Shown here: in pieces, positions 1 through 6,817 of the stretch
How the letters are laid out: each line of letters starts with the position of its first letter
How positions within the stretch are numbered: position 1 is the first letter of the stretch
From: Desulfobacteraceae bacterium
GTDB lineage: Bacteria > Desulfobacterota > Desulfobacteria > Desulfobacterales > UBA11574
DNA length: 8,138 bases
Reading direction: 5' to 3'
Assembly: GCA_030671225.1 (NCBI GenBank)
Contig: DAOVAE010000041.1
Location: forward strand, 1-8,138
Program-made: the position numbers and the translations under genes
The notes under the pieces: generated by a model
The model's database searches: none
What the model was told of the DNA's origin: nothing
The model's input: the letters and a program-made list of their open reading frames with translations, nothing else

Positions 1-201
1 GTTATCCTGAGATTGGATGGCTCGGTTCAAAAGCGCAAGAAAAAGCTGTCCAAAAAGATTTATGGCACCTCCCATACGATTTCACTGGATGAGGCCAGGT
101 ATGTCGCTGATTTTTATCCCATTTTATCTTGCAATCATGGCTCTCATCATGTCGCCTGCATTTTCAGAATGATCTGCTATGGAGCCGATTGTTTCAATTA
201 G
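1..201 (+). pseudogene. Truncated Mth938-like (DUF498) protein remnant, open at left edge
   Basis: Frame 1 is open from the window edge to a TAA at 199-201. The first ~35 codons look like real protein: LDGSVQKRKKKLSKKIYGTS, then HTISLDEARYV. This resembles my recollection of the N-terminal half of the Mth938-like family (DUF498, MTH938/AAMDC type), where a DGSV...K(K/R)...YGTSH segment precedes an acidic helix and then a conserved glycine-rich strand. That following half is absent. From about position 105 the frame runs into DNA antisense to the 3' end of the DUF47-A gene (78 bp overlap), and the translation becomes Cys/His-rich and shadow-like. The true remnant therefore probably ends near 100-110. 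I read it as a gene broken by rearrangement or deletion, not a functional gene overlapping its neighbour. The family's biochemical function is not established. The N-terminal part lies outside the window. Confidence 0.5.
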
Positions 202-801
202 TGTGACCATGTGAAATACTGTGACAGGGTCTTTCAGGTTAAATATCTTCCGCTTTAGCAAGTCTTCCAATTTGTCTGCTTCATGCTCTTTTTTGCTCAG
301 ATCGTGAATAATCGCCTTGACCACGTCTCGCTGTGTGCCCGAGAAATTTCTAAAGTATTTTTTAGCTTCTGCTACCATCCTGCTCAAGTCTTCGACGGGA
401 TCCATAACTGCATCGACCAGGAGAAAAAAATCCTTTTCAAGCTCTTTTGGAATCTCTGATTCGCTTTTGTAAGAGATCAAGTCGAGGGCATCTTCCATAG
501 CATCGAGAACCTGGTCCTGCTCTCTTAAGTATCTGAACAACTCGAACTTATCTATAGGCAACACGGTTCCTTTTGGAAGGTGTCCCCGTATATTCTTTTT
601 GATTGCATCTGCTTCACTTTCCAGTTTAATAACTTCCTTCCTGAGTTCTTCAAACCTTTCACATTTGCTTGAAACATAACACTCAATGGCCTGTTGAAAG
701 GTCCACGCACATACCTTTACCTTTTCAGCATGTTTCTGGAGGCCTTCAAAGGGTGATGCCATAAAACGTGACAAAAACCGCGACAAAAATGGAATACGCA
801 T
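124..801 (-). CDS. DUF47 / PhoU-like phosphate transport regulator, paralog A
   Basis: The product is 225 aa and belongs to the TIGR00153/DUF47 (PhoU_div) family: all-helical, cytoplasmic, PhoU-like proteins usually encoded beside phosphate transporters and thought to regulate them. Visible family features are the N-terminal MRIPFLSRF, the helix KLESEADAIKKNI (about 72-84), the FELFRYLREQDQVLDAMED helix (about 101-119), KKEHEADKLEDLL (about 176-188) and the C-terminal ETIGSIADHSENAGDMM (about 202-218), with the acidic residues expected for PhoU-type metal sites. The frame is open further upstream to 1098, but 801 is chosen: an AAGGAGG ribosome site lies just before it, and MRIPF matches the start of paralog B. 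It follows symporter 1 by 32 bp, so it is probably last in that operon. It carries a four-residue LSRF duplication absent from paralog B. Family assignment is confident; the exact regulatory role is inferred. Confidence 0.9.
   Translation of the reverse strand: MRIPFLSRFLSRFMASPFEGLQKHAEKVKVCAWTFQQAIECYVSSKCERFEELRKEVIKLESEADAIKKNIRGHLPKGTVLPIDKFELFRYLREQDQVLDAMEDALDLISYKSESEIPKELEKDFFLLVDAVMDPVEDLSRMVAEAKKYFRNFSGTQRDVVKAIIHDLSKKEHEADKLEDLLKRKIFNLKDPVTVFHMVTLIETIGSIADHSENAGDMMRAMIAR
766..789 (-). repeat. 12-bp imperfect tandem duplication inside DUF47-A
   Basis: On the minus strand TTTTTGTCGCGG is followed directly by TTTTTGTCACGT (10 of 12 bases equal). The two units encode FLSR-FLSR at residues 5-12. 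Paralog B has a single copy at the equivalent place (FFSM), so the unit probably duplicated in A after the paralogs separated. Confidence 0.75.
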
Positions 802-806
802 AGTAA

Positions 807-813
807 CCTCCTT
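807..813 (-). promoter_or_regulatory. Ribosome binding site fixing the start of DUF47-A
   Basis: On the minus strand the sequence AAGGAGG is followed five bases later by the ATG at 799-801. It decides between this start and the much longer open frame reaching 1098, which overlaps the end of the symporter gene and has no family resemblance in its extra N-terminal part. Confidence 0.8.
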
Positions 814-833
814 ATAATCGTGATCCCCAAGTC

Positions 834-2606
834 CTATTGTTCTTGCACAATTGAAGTAAGGATCGTTTTTGCAATGTTGCCGGTGAATACGTTGATCTGT
901 TTCAAGAGGTCCATCAGTTCCCAGTACACTCCATGAGTCTCCAAAGGCTCCTTCTGTTCCCGCGAGAGCCGTGCCAGAAGCTGAGACTGGTATTGTGACA
1001 GAAGGTCTAAATACTTTTCTTCCATCAATACAGTTTTCCGTGCAATATCCGGGTCTATTTCGGCAAAGGTATGTTCCAACCTGTAGATTTGCTTGCAAAT
1101 CTTTTCATTATACACTAATAATTCTTTTTTGCCGTCTTGCGAAAAAACCCTGTCCTGGGCTTTTTTTCTGTCAATCAGCGGTATCATTTTATTATGAATG
1201 ATATCGCCAATACTTTCCATATCTTTTATGATTGATATCATTCCGAAAACTTCGCTCGCCTGTTCGTCGGACATCTCCTGACGGGTAATTTGAAGCAGAT
1301 AGTCCCCTATCCTGGTTTCAAGAAAATCGATTTTTTTCTCCCTCATCTCAATCCCTTTGAGCAGCGAAAGTTGTGGATTATGCTTATCCTGTTCAGGCTT
1401 TTCGGATATGAACGGAACGATGATAGCGTCCAGCATTCGCCCTAGGATTTTTGCCATTCGAGAGATTTCTGAACGGGCCGAATCAATAGCCAATACCGGC
1501 GTTGAGATCATACTCTTATCCAGATGCCGCGTGGCCGGTTCAATGCCTTTTTCTTCTACTTTTTCAGGTAGAATCCTATAGACTAACCTGGCAAAAATCG
1601 TAGTAAATGGGAGAAAGATCAGGGCCAGGCTCACGTTAAAGAAGGTGTGTGCGTTGGCGATCTGGCGAGCGGTGTCTGAATTAAATTTGGCAGCAATTGT
1701 CCGGATAATATCCGCAAAAGCAGGAATCCAAAAAATAAAAAGAGCCGCCCCCAAAGTATTGAAAATCACGTGCGCTATTGCTACGCGCTTGGCATCACGG
1801 GCCGTACCGATACTGGCAAGCCCGGCTGTGACACAGGTGCCGATATTAGCACCAAATATCATTGGAATACCGGCTTCTAATGTAATCATTTGCTGCTGCG
1901 CCAGAACAATGACAATACCCGTAAATGCGCTGCTGCTCTGAATAATTCCCGTAAACACCGAGCCGACCAGCACGGCTAACAGCGGATTTTCCAATCCTTT
2001 CATAATAGCAATAAATCCTTGATACGTTCTAAGTGGTTTCATTGAATCGCCCATCAGCTTCATTCCGAAGAATAGAAAACCGAAACCAAGGATTGCTTCA
2101 CCTGTGAACCTGATATTGTCATTTTTGGCGAGAAACCGCATTAAAAAGCCGGTTATTATCATTAACAGCGCATAATCGGTCAGTTTGAACGCAATCAATT
2201 GGGCAGTGATTGTGGTGCCGATATTAGATCCCAAAATTACTCCGATCGCTTGGGCAAAACCCATCAATTCTGCCTGCACAAAACTCACCAGCATCACAGT
2301 TGTGGCGCTGCTCGATTGAATTACCGTTGTAACGAATGCGCCAACAAAAAGCGCTATAACAGGGTTTTTGGTCAAGGCGGCAAGAATTACGCGCATTTTG
2401 TTGCCGGCGGATTTTTTCATTCCTTCGCTCATCATTTCCATTCCAAAAATGAAAATGGCTAATCCGCCAAACAAGCCAATGATTAAAAATCCCCAGGAAA
2501 TTTCAACAGGACTACCGCCAGCAAAGAGGGTGTTTGCATAAAATAAGGCTATGATAAAAATTGAGAATAGTAATATTATTTGTTTTTTAAGATATTTAAT
2601 AACCAT
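834..2606 (-). CDS. Na+/phosphate symporter with PhoU-like C-terminal domain (symporter 1)
   Basis: The product is 590 aa, NptA/COG1283 type, related to SLC34 sodium-phosphate cotransporters, and should import inorganic phosphate with Na+ across the inner membrane. A hydrophobic N-terminal helix (about 9-29) precedes the transport domain (about 36-345). That domain shows the family's inverted repeats: QSSS at 97-100 and 223-226, paired with GSNIGT at 126-131 and GANIGT at 252-257. The region after about 370 is soluble and helical and resembles PhoU, including a DMESIGDII segment. The ATG at 2606 is preceded by GGAAGG at an 8-base distance. It lies between the two DUF47 genes: 120 bp after B and 32 bp before A. 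It aligns without gaps to symporter 2 through the membrane core, with about half the residues identical by eye. Transport direction and ion stoichiometry come from the family, not from this sequence. Confidence 0.92.
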   Translation of the reverse strand: MVIKYLKKQIILLFSIFIIALFYANTLFAGGSPVEISWGFLIIGLFGGLAIFIFGMEMMSEGMKKSAGNKMRVILAALTKNPVIALFVGAFVTTVIQSSSATTVMLVSFVQAELMGFAQAIGVILGSNIGTTITAQLIAFKLTDYALLMIITGFLMRFLAKNDNIRFTGEAILGFGFLFFGMKLMGDSMKPLRTYQGFIAIMKGLENPLLAVLVGSVFTGIIQSSSAFTGIVIVLAQQQMITLEAGIPMIFGANIGTCVTAGLASIGTARDAKRVAIAHVIFNTLGAALFIFWIPAFADIIRTIAAKFNSDTARQIANAHTFFNVSLALIFLPFTTIFARLVYRILPEKVEEKGIEPATRHLDKSMISTPVLAIDSARSEISRMAKILGRMLDAIIVPFISEKPEQDKHNPQLSLLKGIEMREKKIDFLETRIGDYLLQITRQEMSDEQASEVFGMISIIKDMESIGDIIHNKMIPLIDRKKAQDRVFSQDGKKELLVYNEKICKQIYRLEHTFAEIDPDIARKTVLMEEKYLDLLSQYQSQLLARLSREQKEPLETHGVYWELMDLLKQINVFTGNIAKTILTSIVQEQ

Positions 2607-2726
2607 ATCCCATTCCTTCCTTATTTCCTTAAGATAACGTCTTGAGGGAAAAGCATTGCATGATATGATAGTGAAAGTTTTGAGATAGGTTCTACAAAGA
2701 AATTATAAGGTTATAGTTTAACTCGT
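2607..2726. other. Intergenic spacer between DUF47-B and symporter 1
   Basis: This 120-bp AT-rich stretch holds the symporter's ribosome site and no coding remnant I can recognise. On the minus strand a weak hairpin (CTCAAGA, 5-base loop, TCTTAAG, one mismatch) lies at 2628-2646, without the T-run a Rho-independent terminator needs. A TATAAT-like box on the minus strand at 2702-2707 has no acceptable -35 partner. Readthrough from the DUF47-B promoter is the simplest reading. Confidence 0.5.
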
Positions 2727-3395
2727 CTATCTTGCTACCATGGCTTCCATCATGTCGCCGGCATTTTCTGCATGATCTGCTATGGAGCCTATTGTTTCAG
2801 TAAGTTTAAATAGATGAAAAACCGTAACAGGATCTGTCTTCATGTTTAAGACCTTTTCCTTTATCATGTCTTCCACTTCGTCAGCTTCATGTTCCTTTTG
2901 GCTGAGATTGCGGATAATATCCTTGACCACGCCTCTTTGTTTTTCCGAATATCTTCCAAAGTACTTTCTTGCTTCGGATACCATCTTGTTCAAATCTTCG
3001 ACAGGATCAATAACCACATCCACCAGGTGTAAAATATCTTTTTCAAGCTCTTTCGGAATTCCTGGTTCGCTTTTATAGGAAATCCAGTCAAGAGTGTCTT
3101 CCATAGCATCTATAACCTGGTCCTGTTCTCCTAAATACCTGAACAACTCGAATTTATCTACAGGTAACATGGCTCTCTTTGGAAGACGGCCACGTACATT
3201 CTGCTTGATGGCATCCGCTTCGCTTTCCAGTTTAGTAACTTCCCGTCTGAATTCTTCAAACGTCTTACATTTATTAGAAACATGACACTCCATGGCCTGC
3301 TGAAATATCTGGGCACATTCTTTCACCTTTTCTGCATGCTCCTGGAGGTCATCGAAGGGTGATGCCATAAACATTGAAAAAAATGGTATACGCAT
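2727..3395 (-). CDS. DUF47 / PhoU-like phosphate transport regulator, paralog B
   Basis: The product is 222 aa, full length for the TIGR00153/DUF47 family, and has the same blocks as paralog A: MRIPFFSMF start, KLESEADAIKQNV, FELFRYLGEQDQVIDAMED, KEHEADEVEDMIKEKV and ETIGSIADHAENAGDMM near the C-terminus. By eye about 70% of residues match paralog A. The indels are the LSRF duplication in A and one extra residue in B (NMKTDPV against NLKDPV). The ATG at 3395 follows GGAG at a 7-base distance. It is the first gene of the leftward operon, directly behind a consensus-like promoter, and is followed by symporter 1. As with A, a role in controlling the adjacent Na+/Pi symporter is inferred from family and position. 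Whether A and B form hetero-oligomers or serve different transporters cannot be seen. Confidence 0.9.
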   Translation of the reverse strand: MRIPFFSMFMASPFDDLQEHAEKVKECAQIFQQAMECHVSNKCKTFEEFRREVTKLESEADAIKQNVRGRLPKRAMLPVDKFELFRYLGEQDQVIDAMEDTLDWISYKSEPGIPKELEKDILHLVDVVIDPVEDLNKMVSEARKYFGRYSEKQRGVVKDIIRNLSQKEHEADEVEDMIKEKVLNMKTDPVTVFHLFKLTETIGSIADHAENAGDMMEAMVAR

Positions 3396-3425
3396 ATTAA
3401 TCTCCGTTACAAAAAGAGTTGCGGT

Positions 3426-3456
3426 ATTATAAAATTTATATGCTTTTTTTTGTCAA
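3426..3456 (-). promoter_or_regulatory. Sigma70-type promoter for the leftward DUF47-B / symporter 1 / DUF47-A operon
   Basis: On the minus strand a perfect TTGACA (3456-3451) is followed after 19 bp by a perfect TATAAT (3431-3426). A start near 3419 would give a leader of about 25 bases before the ATG at 3395, carrying only the ribosome site. Both hexamers are consensus, but the spacing is longer than the usual 16-18 bp, a geometry often associated with promoters that need or are tuned by a regulator. The -35 box sits inside a dyad described separately. Confidence 0.6.
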
Positions 3457-3472
3457 GATAAATAGACAAAAA
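3447..3472. promoter_or_regulatory. Perfect 8-bp dyad TTTTTGTC-N10-GACAAAAA, candidate operator
   Basis: The arms at 3447-3454 and 3465-3472 are exact reverse complements, separated by ten AT-rich bases. The left arm covers most of the -35 box of the leftward promoter, so a bound protein would directly affect that promoter. A second copy of GACAAAAAC lies at 3557-3565, overlapping the rightward -35 box. The T-rich arm could in principle act as a terminator for weak upstream transcription, but the stem is AT-rich and the location in a divergent promoter region favours an operator. Confidence 0.4.
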
Positions 3473-3554
3473 CATATAGAATCCAACTAATAGGTATAAA
3501 GGGATAAAAGTACCGTAAATTGTCAATAATAGAGTATAGTTATAAATTTTCAGC

Positions 3555-3583
3555 TTGACAAAAACTCTAATTTTTTTAACAAT
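3555..3583 (+). promoter_or_regulatory. Candidate rightward promoter for usp / symporter 2
   Basis: TTGACA (3555-3560) is perfect, and 17 bp later there is AACAAT (3578-3583), matching 4 of 6 -10 bases. This gives a leader of roughly 90 bases before the ATG at 3679. An alternative lies slightly upstream: TTGTCA (3520-3525) with TATAAA (3541-3546), whose spacing of 15 bp is short. I cannot tell which is used. Confidence 0.35.
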
Positions 3584-3678
3584 ACATTGTATTAAGGTGA
3601 ATTTAAGACCGCAAAGACTCAAGGAGACCAACGAATCTAAATAGGACAAACGGTACTGCACCTTTAGGAGGATAAATT

Positions 3679-4161
3679 ATGGTTAAAAAAAAGGACGTCA
3701 ACACCTTGTTGGTTCCGGTAGATTTTACCTCTTATTCGGAAGAGGCCCTGCTTTTTGCAAGCAAACTGGCGGGAAAACTGAAGGCACAGATTCTGGTGCT
3801 CCATGTAATCCATGATCCCGCGGAAGCACCAGGGTTTTATGTTAAGAAAATGAAAAAAAAGAAGAAGTTCCTGCGATCCATGGAAGAGGCTGCTAACGAA
3901 ATGATGGATGAATTTATTGAAAAAATGCGTCAGACCCATCCTGATCAGACGCCGATTAAAGAGGCCACTACGCTTTTAATAGTGGGCACACCTACAACGA
4001 GAATTGTGGAAATTGCTGAAAAGAAAAAAGCCGTCATGATTGTCATCGGAAGTCATGGACGCACCGGGCTGTCTCGTTTGCTTGTAGGTTCAAAAGTCCA
4101 GCAGGTTGTAAAACTTTCATCCATCCCGGTAACTGTCGTCAAAACTTCACCGAAAAGTTAA
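3679..4161 (+). CDS. Universal stress protein (UspA family), ATP-binding type
   Basis: The product is a 160-aa single-domain Usp. It opens with the first beta strand and conserved acidic residue of the fold (TLLVPVDFT, Asp15). It ends with the nucleotide-binding signature G-2x-G-9x-G-S as GSHGRTGLSRLLVGS at 124-138, then the closing strand SSIPVTVVK. The intact signature places it in the ATP-binding subclass (UspFG/MJ0577 type) rather than the UspA type that lacks it. A lysine-rich stretch (KKMKKKKK, about 56-63) sits in the variable loop-helix region. A TAGGAGG ribosome site at 3665-3671 supports the start. It stands 31 bp before symporter 2 on the same strand, so the two are probably cotranscribed. 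The context suggests a cytoplasmic adenine-nucleotide-responsive partner of phosphate uptake; that link is inference. Confidence 0.93.
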   Translation: MVKKKDVNTLLVPVDFTSYSEEALLFASKLAGKLKAQILVLHVIHDPAEAPGFYVKKMKKKKKFLRSMEEAANEMMDEFIEKMRQTHPDQTPIKEATTLLIVGTPTTRIVEIAEKKKAVMIVIGSHGRTGLSRLLVGSKVQQVVKLSSIPVTVVKTSPKS

Positions 4162-4192
4162 AAATTTTTTGTGAATATAAAGGAGTTGCCAG

Positions 4193-5992
4193 ATGAAAAC
4201 GATATATACTCGTCGTAATTTTGAACTGGGGTTAATCGGATTGATCATTTTTTTGTTGTTCTCGCCATTGTCTGCCCGGGCAGGTGCTGATTCAACAAAA
4301 GGTGAAATCAGTTGGTTTTTCCTGTGTGTAGGGTTATTCGGAGGGCTATCCCTGTTTCTCTACGGGATGGAAAGAATGAGTGACGCCTTAAAGAACGTGG
4401 CCGGCGAAAAAATGAAAGCTCTCCTGGGGATGTTGTCGACCAACAGAATTATGGGGCTTATGACAGGAGCGGTAGTGACGGCCGTTATTCAGTCGAGTTC
4501 GGTAACCACTGTTATGCTGGTCGGTTTTGTTACCGCCGGTTTGATGTCACTCTCTCAAACCATCGGCGTGATTTTAGGCGCGGATATCGGCACGACCATT
4601 ACAGCTCAGATCGTCGCATTTAAGGTGACCAAGTATGCTTTGCTGCTGGTGGCGGTCGGTTTTGGAATGCTATTTATCTCTAAAAGGGAAAATATCCAGC
4701 AATACGGTTATATGGTCATGGGATTGGGAATGATCTTTTTTGGTATGGCCGTGATGAGTGATGCCATGCGTCCTCTAAGAACTTATCAGCCCTTTATTGA
4801 TCTAATGGCTGGCATGTCGAACCCAATACTGGGCATTCTAATAGGTGCTGCATTTACGGCGTTGGTTCAATCAAGCTCCGCAGCGATGGGAGTGGTGATC
4901 GTACTTGCGATGCAGGGGTTGATCACTCTCGAAGCAGGAATCGCCCTGGCGCTTGGCGCTAATGTTGGAACGTGTGCGACAGCAGGCTTGGCCTCAATAG
5001 GTAAACCGCGCGAGGCGGTTCGAGTAGCGACATGCCACGTACTATTCAAGATAATCGGGGTCACGCTGATGGCGCCCTTTATCGGTCCGTTCGCAAAATT
5101 TGTCGTTTCCATCTCCCCCTCACCCGCAGAAGGTCTCATCGGTATCGAAGCTGCAGCCTCGGTGGTTCCGCGCCAGGTGGCCAATGCGCATACCATATTC
5201 AATGTGGGGATAGCCATCTTTTTTCTTCCATTTGTCTCCCAATTTGCCCGGATCGTTTACCGGGTAGTTCCGGATAAGCCCATAGAAGAGATTGAGGGAA
5301 TCCAGCCGAAATATTTGAGTGAAATGCTGTTTCATACACCCAGTCTGGCTCTGGACGCAGCCCGGCATGAAATCAAACGGATGGGGAAAAGAGTAGATTT
5401 TATGAGTAGTGCCATGATGCCGGCCGTATTGACAGGAAGCAAGGAATCGCTCACATCAGTGCGGGATATGGATGAAGAGGTCGATATTTTGTACAAACAT
5501 ATTGTCAACTATCTGGCAAAAGTCAGTACGCTCAAACTGAATGAATACCAATCCCAAAAAATTATGAAACTCCTGGCGGCCGTCAATGATCTTGAGACTG
5601 TAGGCGACCTGATAGAAGTGAATATGGTGGAACTGGGGATGCGAAGGATCGATAAAGGGTTCAAGATAAGCGAGGCGACCAAGAAGGTTATAAATACCGT
5701 TCATACTGTTGTTTCTGATGCGCTGAAAGCAGCGGTGATGGCTGTTGTAGAAGATGATAAAGATTATGCCATTAGAGTCATCTCCATGAAAGCAGATATG
5801 GAACGTCTGAAAGAAGAGGCCGATTTGCATCAGGCCAGGCGACTCGTTTCCGAAGATTCAGGAAAATTCGAGGCCTACAGCGTGGAGGTTGACATTATTG
5901 AAAAGCTAAAACGTATTTACCATCACGCCAGAAGTATGGCCAAAACAGTGGTTGAGATAGAGGAAGAAAAAGCGGTTATGGAGGCTGCATAA
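4193..5992 (+). CDS. Na+/phosphate symporter with PhoU-like C-terminal domain (symporter 2)
   Basis: The product is 599 aa, same family and architecture as symporter 1. The N-terminus looks like a signal peptide or first helix (hydrophobic 12-26, then SARA at 27-30, a plausible signal peptidase site). The transport domain (about 39-360) has QSSS at 100-103 and 226-229, with GADIGT at 129-134 and GANVGT at 255-260. The C-terminal soluble part (about 380-595) is helical and PhoU-like, with NDLETVGDLIEVN as a recognisable PhoU-type helix. The start follows AAGGAG at a suitable distance. It lies 31 bp after the usp gene and ends 7 bp from the convergent CBS gene with no visible terminator between them. 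The C-terminal domain diverges from symporter 1 more than the membrane core does, so the two may respond to different signals. Confidence 0.92.
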   Translation: MKTIYTRRNFELGLIGLIIFLLFSPLSARAGADSTKGEISWFFLCVGLFGGLSLFLYGMERMSDALKNVAGEKMKALLGMLSTNRIMGLMTGAVVTAVIQSSSVTTVMLVGFVTAGLMSLSQTIGVILGADIGTTITAQIVAFKVTKYALLLVAVGFGMLFISKRENIQQYGYMVMGLGMIFFGMAVMSDAMRPLRTYQPFIDLMAGMSNPILGILIGAAFTALVQSSSAAMGVVIVLAMQGLITLEAGIALALGANVGTCATAGLASIGKPREAVRVATCHVLFKIIGVTLMAPFIGPFAKFVVSISPSPAEGLIGIEAAASVVPRQVANAHTIFNVGIAIFFLPFVSQFARIVYRVVPDKPIEEIEGIQPKYLSEMLFHTPSLALDAARHEIKRMGKRVDFMSSAMMPAVLTGSKESLTSVRDMDEEVDILYKHIVNYLAKVSTLKLNEYQSQKIMKLLAAVNDLETVGDLIEVNMVELGMRRIDKGFKISEATKKVINTVHTVVSDALKAAVMAVVEDDKDYAIRVISMKADMERLKEEADLHQARRLVSEDSGKFEAYSVEVDIIEKLKRIYHHARSMAKTVVEIEEEKAVMEAA

Positions 5993-5999
5993 ACCGTAA

Positions 6000-6374
6000 T
6001 CATATTTTACTTCTTATATCTCCGATGGAGAGCATTCCCACAACCTTGCTCCCCTCAAGCACCGGCATGTGGCGGAAGCGCTTTTTGGTCATTAAAGACA
6101 GACACTTTTCCACTTTCTGATCAGGGCTGGTGTAAGAGACCTCCGAGGTCATTATTTCCAGAACCAGGGTCTCCTTGGAGGCCTTCCCTTTGAGGATCAC
6201 CTTGCGGGAGTAGTCACGCTCGGTAATAATTCCCACCATCTTCTCGCCTTCAAGCACCACAAGCGCGCCGATCTCTTTTTCCGCCATCAGTTTCAAGGCA
6301 TCGTAAACCGTTGCATCCGGCGAGGTGGAGTGTACATCATATCCTTTTTCATCCAGCAAATTTTTAACTCTCAT
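6000..6374 (-). CDS. Two-CBS-domain protein, short C-terminus
   Basis: The product is 124 aa, made almost only of a tandem pair of CBS domains (about 6-60 and 72-124), which usually bind adenine nucleotides such as AMP or ATP and act as energy sensors in the cytoplasm. Repeating landmarks are DATVYDALKLMAEKEIGALVV with ITERDYSRKV in the first domain and DQKVEKCLSLMTKKRFRHMPV with LSIGDIRSKI in the second. Stand-alone members I recall continue about 15-20 residues past this point with a Glu-rich helix. Here the stop comes right after GDIRSKI, 7 bp from the convergent symporter 2 stop, so the C-terminus looks shortened. The ribosome site is weak (GGGAAAG). It is last in the PPK2-ABM-CBS direction but 111 bp after ABM, so it may have its own promoter. 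Partner and ligand are unknown. Confidence 0.9.
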   Translation of the reverse strand: MRVKNLLDEKGYDVHSTSPDATVYDALKLMAEKEIGALVVLEGEKMVGIITERDYSRKVILKGKASKETLVLEIMTSEVSYTSPDQKVEKCLSLMTKKRFRHMPVLEGSKVVGMLSIGDIRSKI

Positions 6375-6485
6375 AATAATCTTTCCCTTTTTACCTGAAT
6401 ATTAAGCCCCGGCCTTCATGAAAATGTTATACTCTAATTGATCGTAAACAAATCTGCATCGTACGACAATAGGTAAATGATAACG
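6375..6485. other. Spacer between ABM protein and CBS protein genes
   Basis: This 111-bp stretch holds a TATAAC box on the minus strand at 6426-6431 that could serve the CBS gene, but its -35 region (GATTTG) is poor. A short dyad AATGA-N5-TCATT at 6476-6490 overlaps the ABM stop codon. No terminator with a T-run is visible. Confidence 0.3.
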
Positions 6486-6782
6486 TCATTCCATACTAAC
6501 AGTCTCGAACATTTCGTAAAAGGTTCTTTCTCCGATCATAGAATCCACCTTGCCCTGAAGATCCCTCCTTTTTTTGTTTTGGATCCATTTCTTCCAGTCT
6601 TCAGCCGTCTCCCATATGCTTATAACCAGGAAATCTTCGGGATCATCAAGGCTTCTTAATGTCTCGCCGGAAATAAAGCCTGGTTGTTCTTTTGCAGCGG
6701 CCCGTAATTCCGCGACCAGCGGATAAAGTTCTTCCGGATTTTCGACTTGCCATTTGCGTTTAATCATAACTTTAATAGGCAT
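6486..6782 (-). CDS. ABM-fold (antibiotic biosynthesis monooxygenase-like) small protein
   Basis: The product is 98 aa, the usual size for a single ABM/dimeric alpha-beta barrel domain. The pattern fits: a first strand (PIKVMIKRKWQV), a helix (PEELYPLVAELRAAAKEQPG), a strand (ISGETLRSLDDPEDFLVISI), the typical WETAEDWKKWIQNKK helix, and a final amphipathic strand. Members range from quinol or heme-related oxygenases to proteins of unknown role, and many genomes annotate them only by fold. No residue here proves a particular reaction, so the antibiotic label should not be taken literally. The start is supported by an AAGGAGG site just upstream. It follows PPK2 by 35 bp with no terminator and is therefore probably cotranscribed with it. 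Why a polyphosphate kinase should travel with an ABM protein is not explained. Confidence 0.8.
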   Translation of the reverse strand: MPIKVMIKRKWQVENPEELYPLVAELRAAAKEQPGFISGETLRSLDDPEDFLVISIWETAEDWKKWIQNKKRRDLQGKVDSMIGERTFYEMFETVSME

Positions 6783-6817
6783 CTTGTCCTCCTTTTCCTC
6801 GTACTGAATATTGTCAA

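Noticed and set aside
802..1098. N-terminal extension of the DUF47-A frame to 1098
   Set aside because: It lies in another frame of the symporter 1 gene, has no family resemblance, and a strong AAGGAGG site plus the MRIPF start shared with paralog B fix the start at 801.
1645..1941. Plus-strand open frame antisense to symporter 1
   Set aside because: Shadow of the membrane-protein gene; its sequence simply mirrors the hydrophobic codons of the other strand, and the true frame has clear QSSS and GANIGT motifs.
2628..2646. Possible terminator between DUF47-B and symporter 1
   Set aside because: The stem is only seven base pairs with one mismatch, AT-rich, and has no following T-run, so it does not qualify as a Rho-independent terminator.
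3407..3661. 84-codon hydrophobic open frame on the minus strand in the divergent region
   Set aside because: It has no ribosome site, spans both promoters and the dyad, and its Leu/Ile/Tyr/Lys-rich composition is what AT-rich spacer DNA gives by chance.
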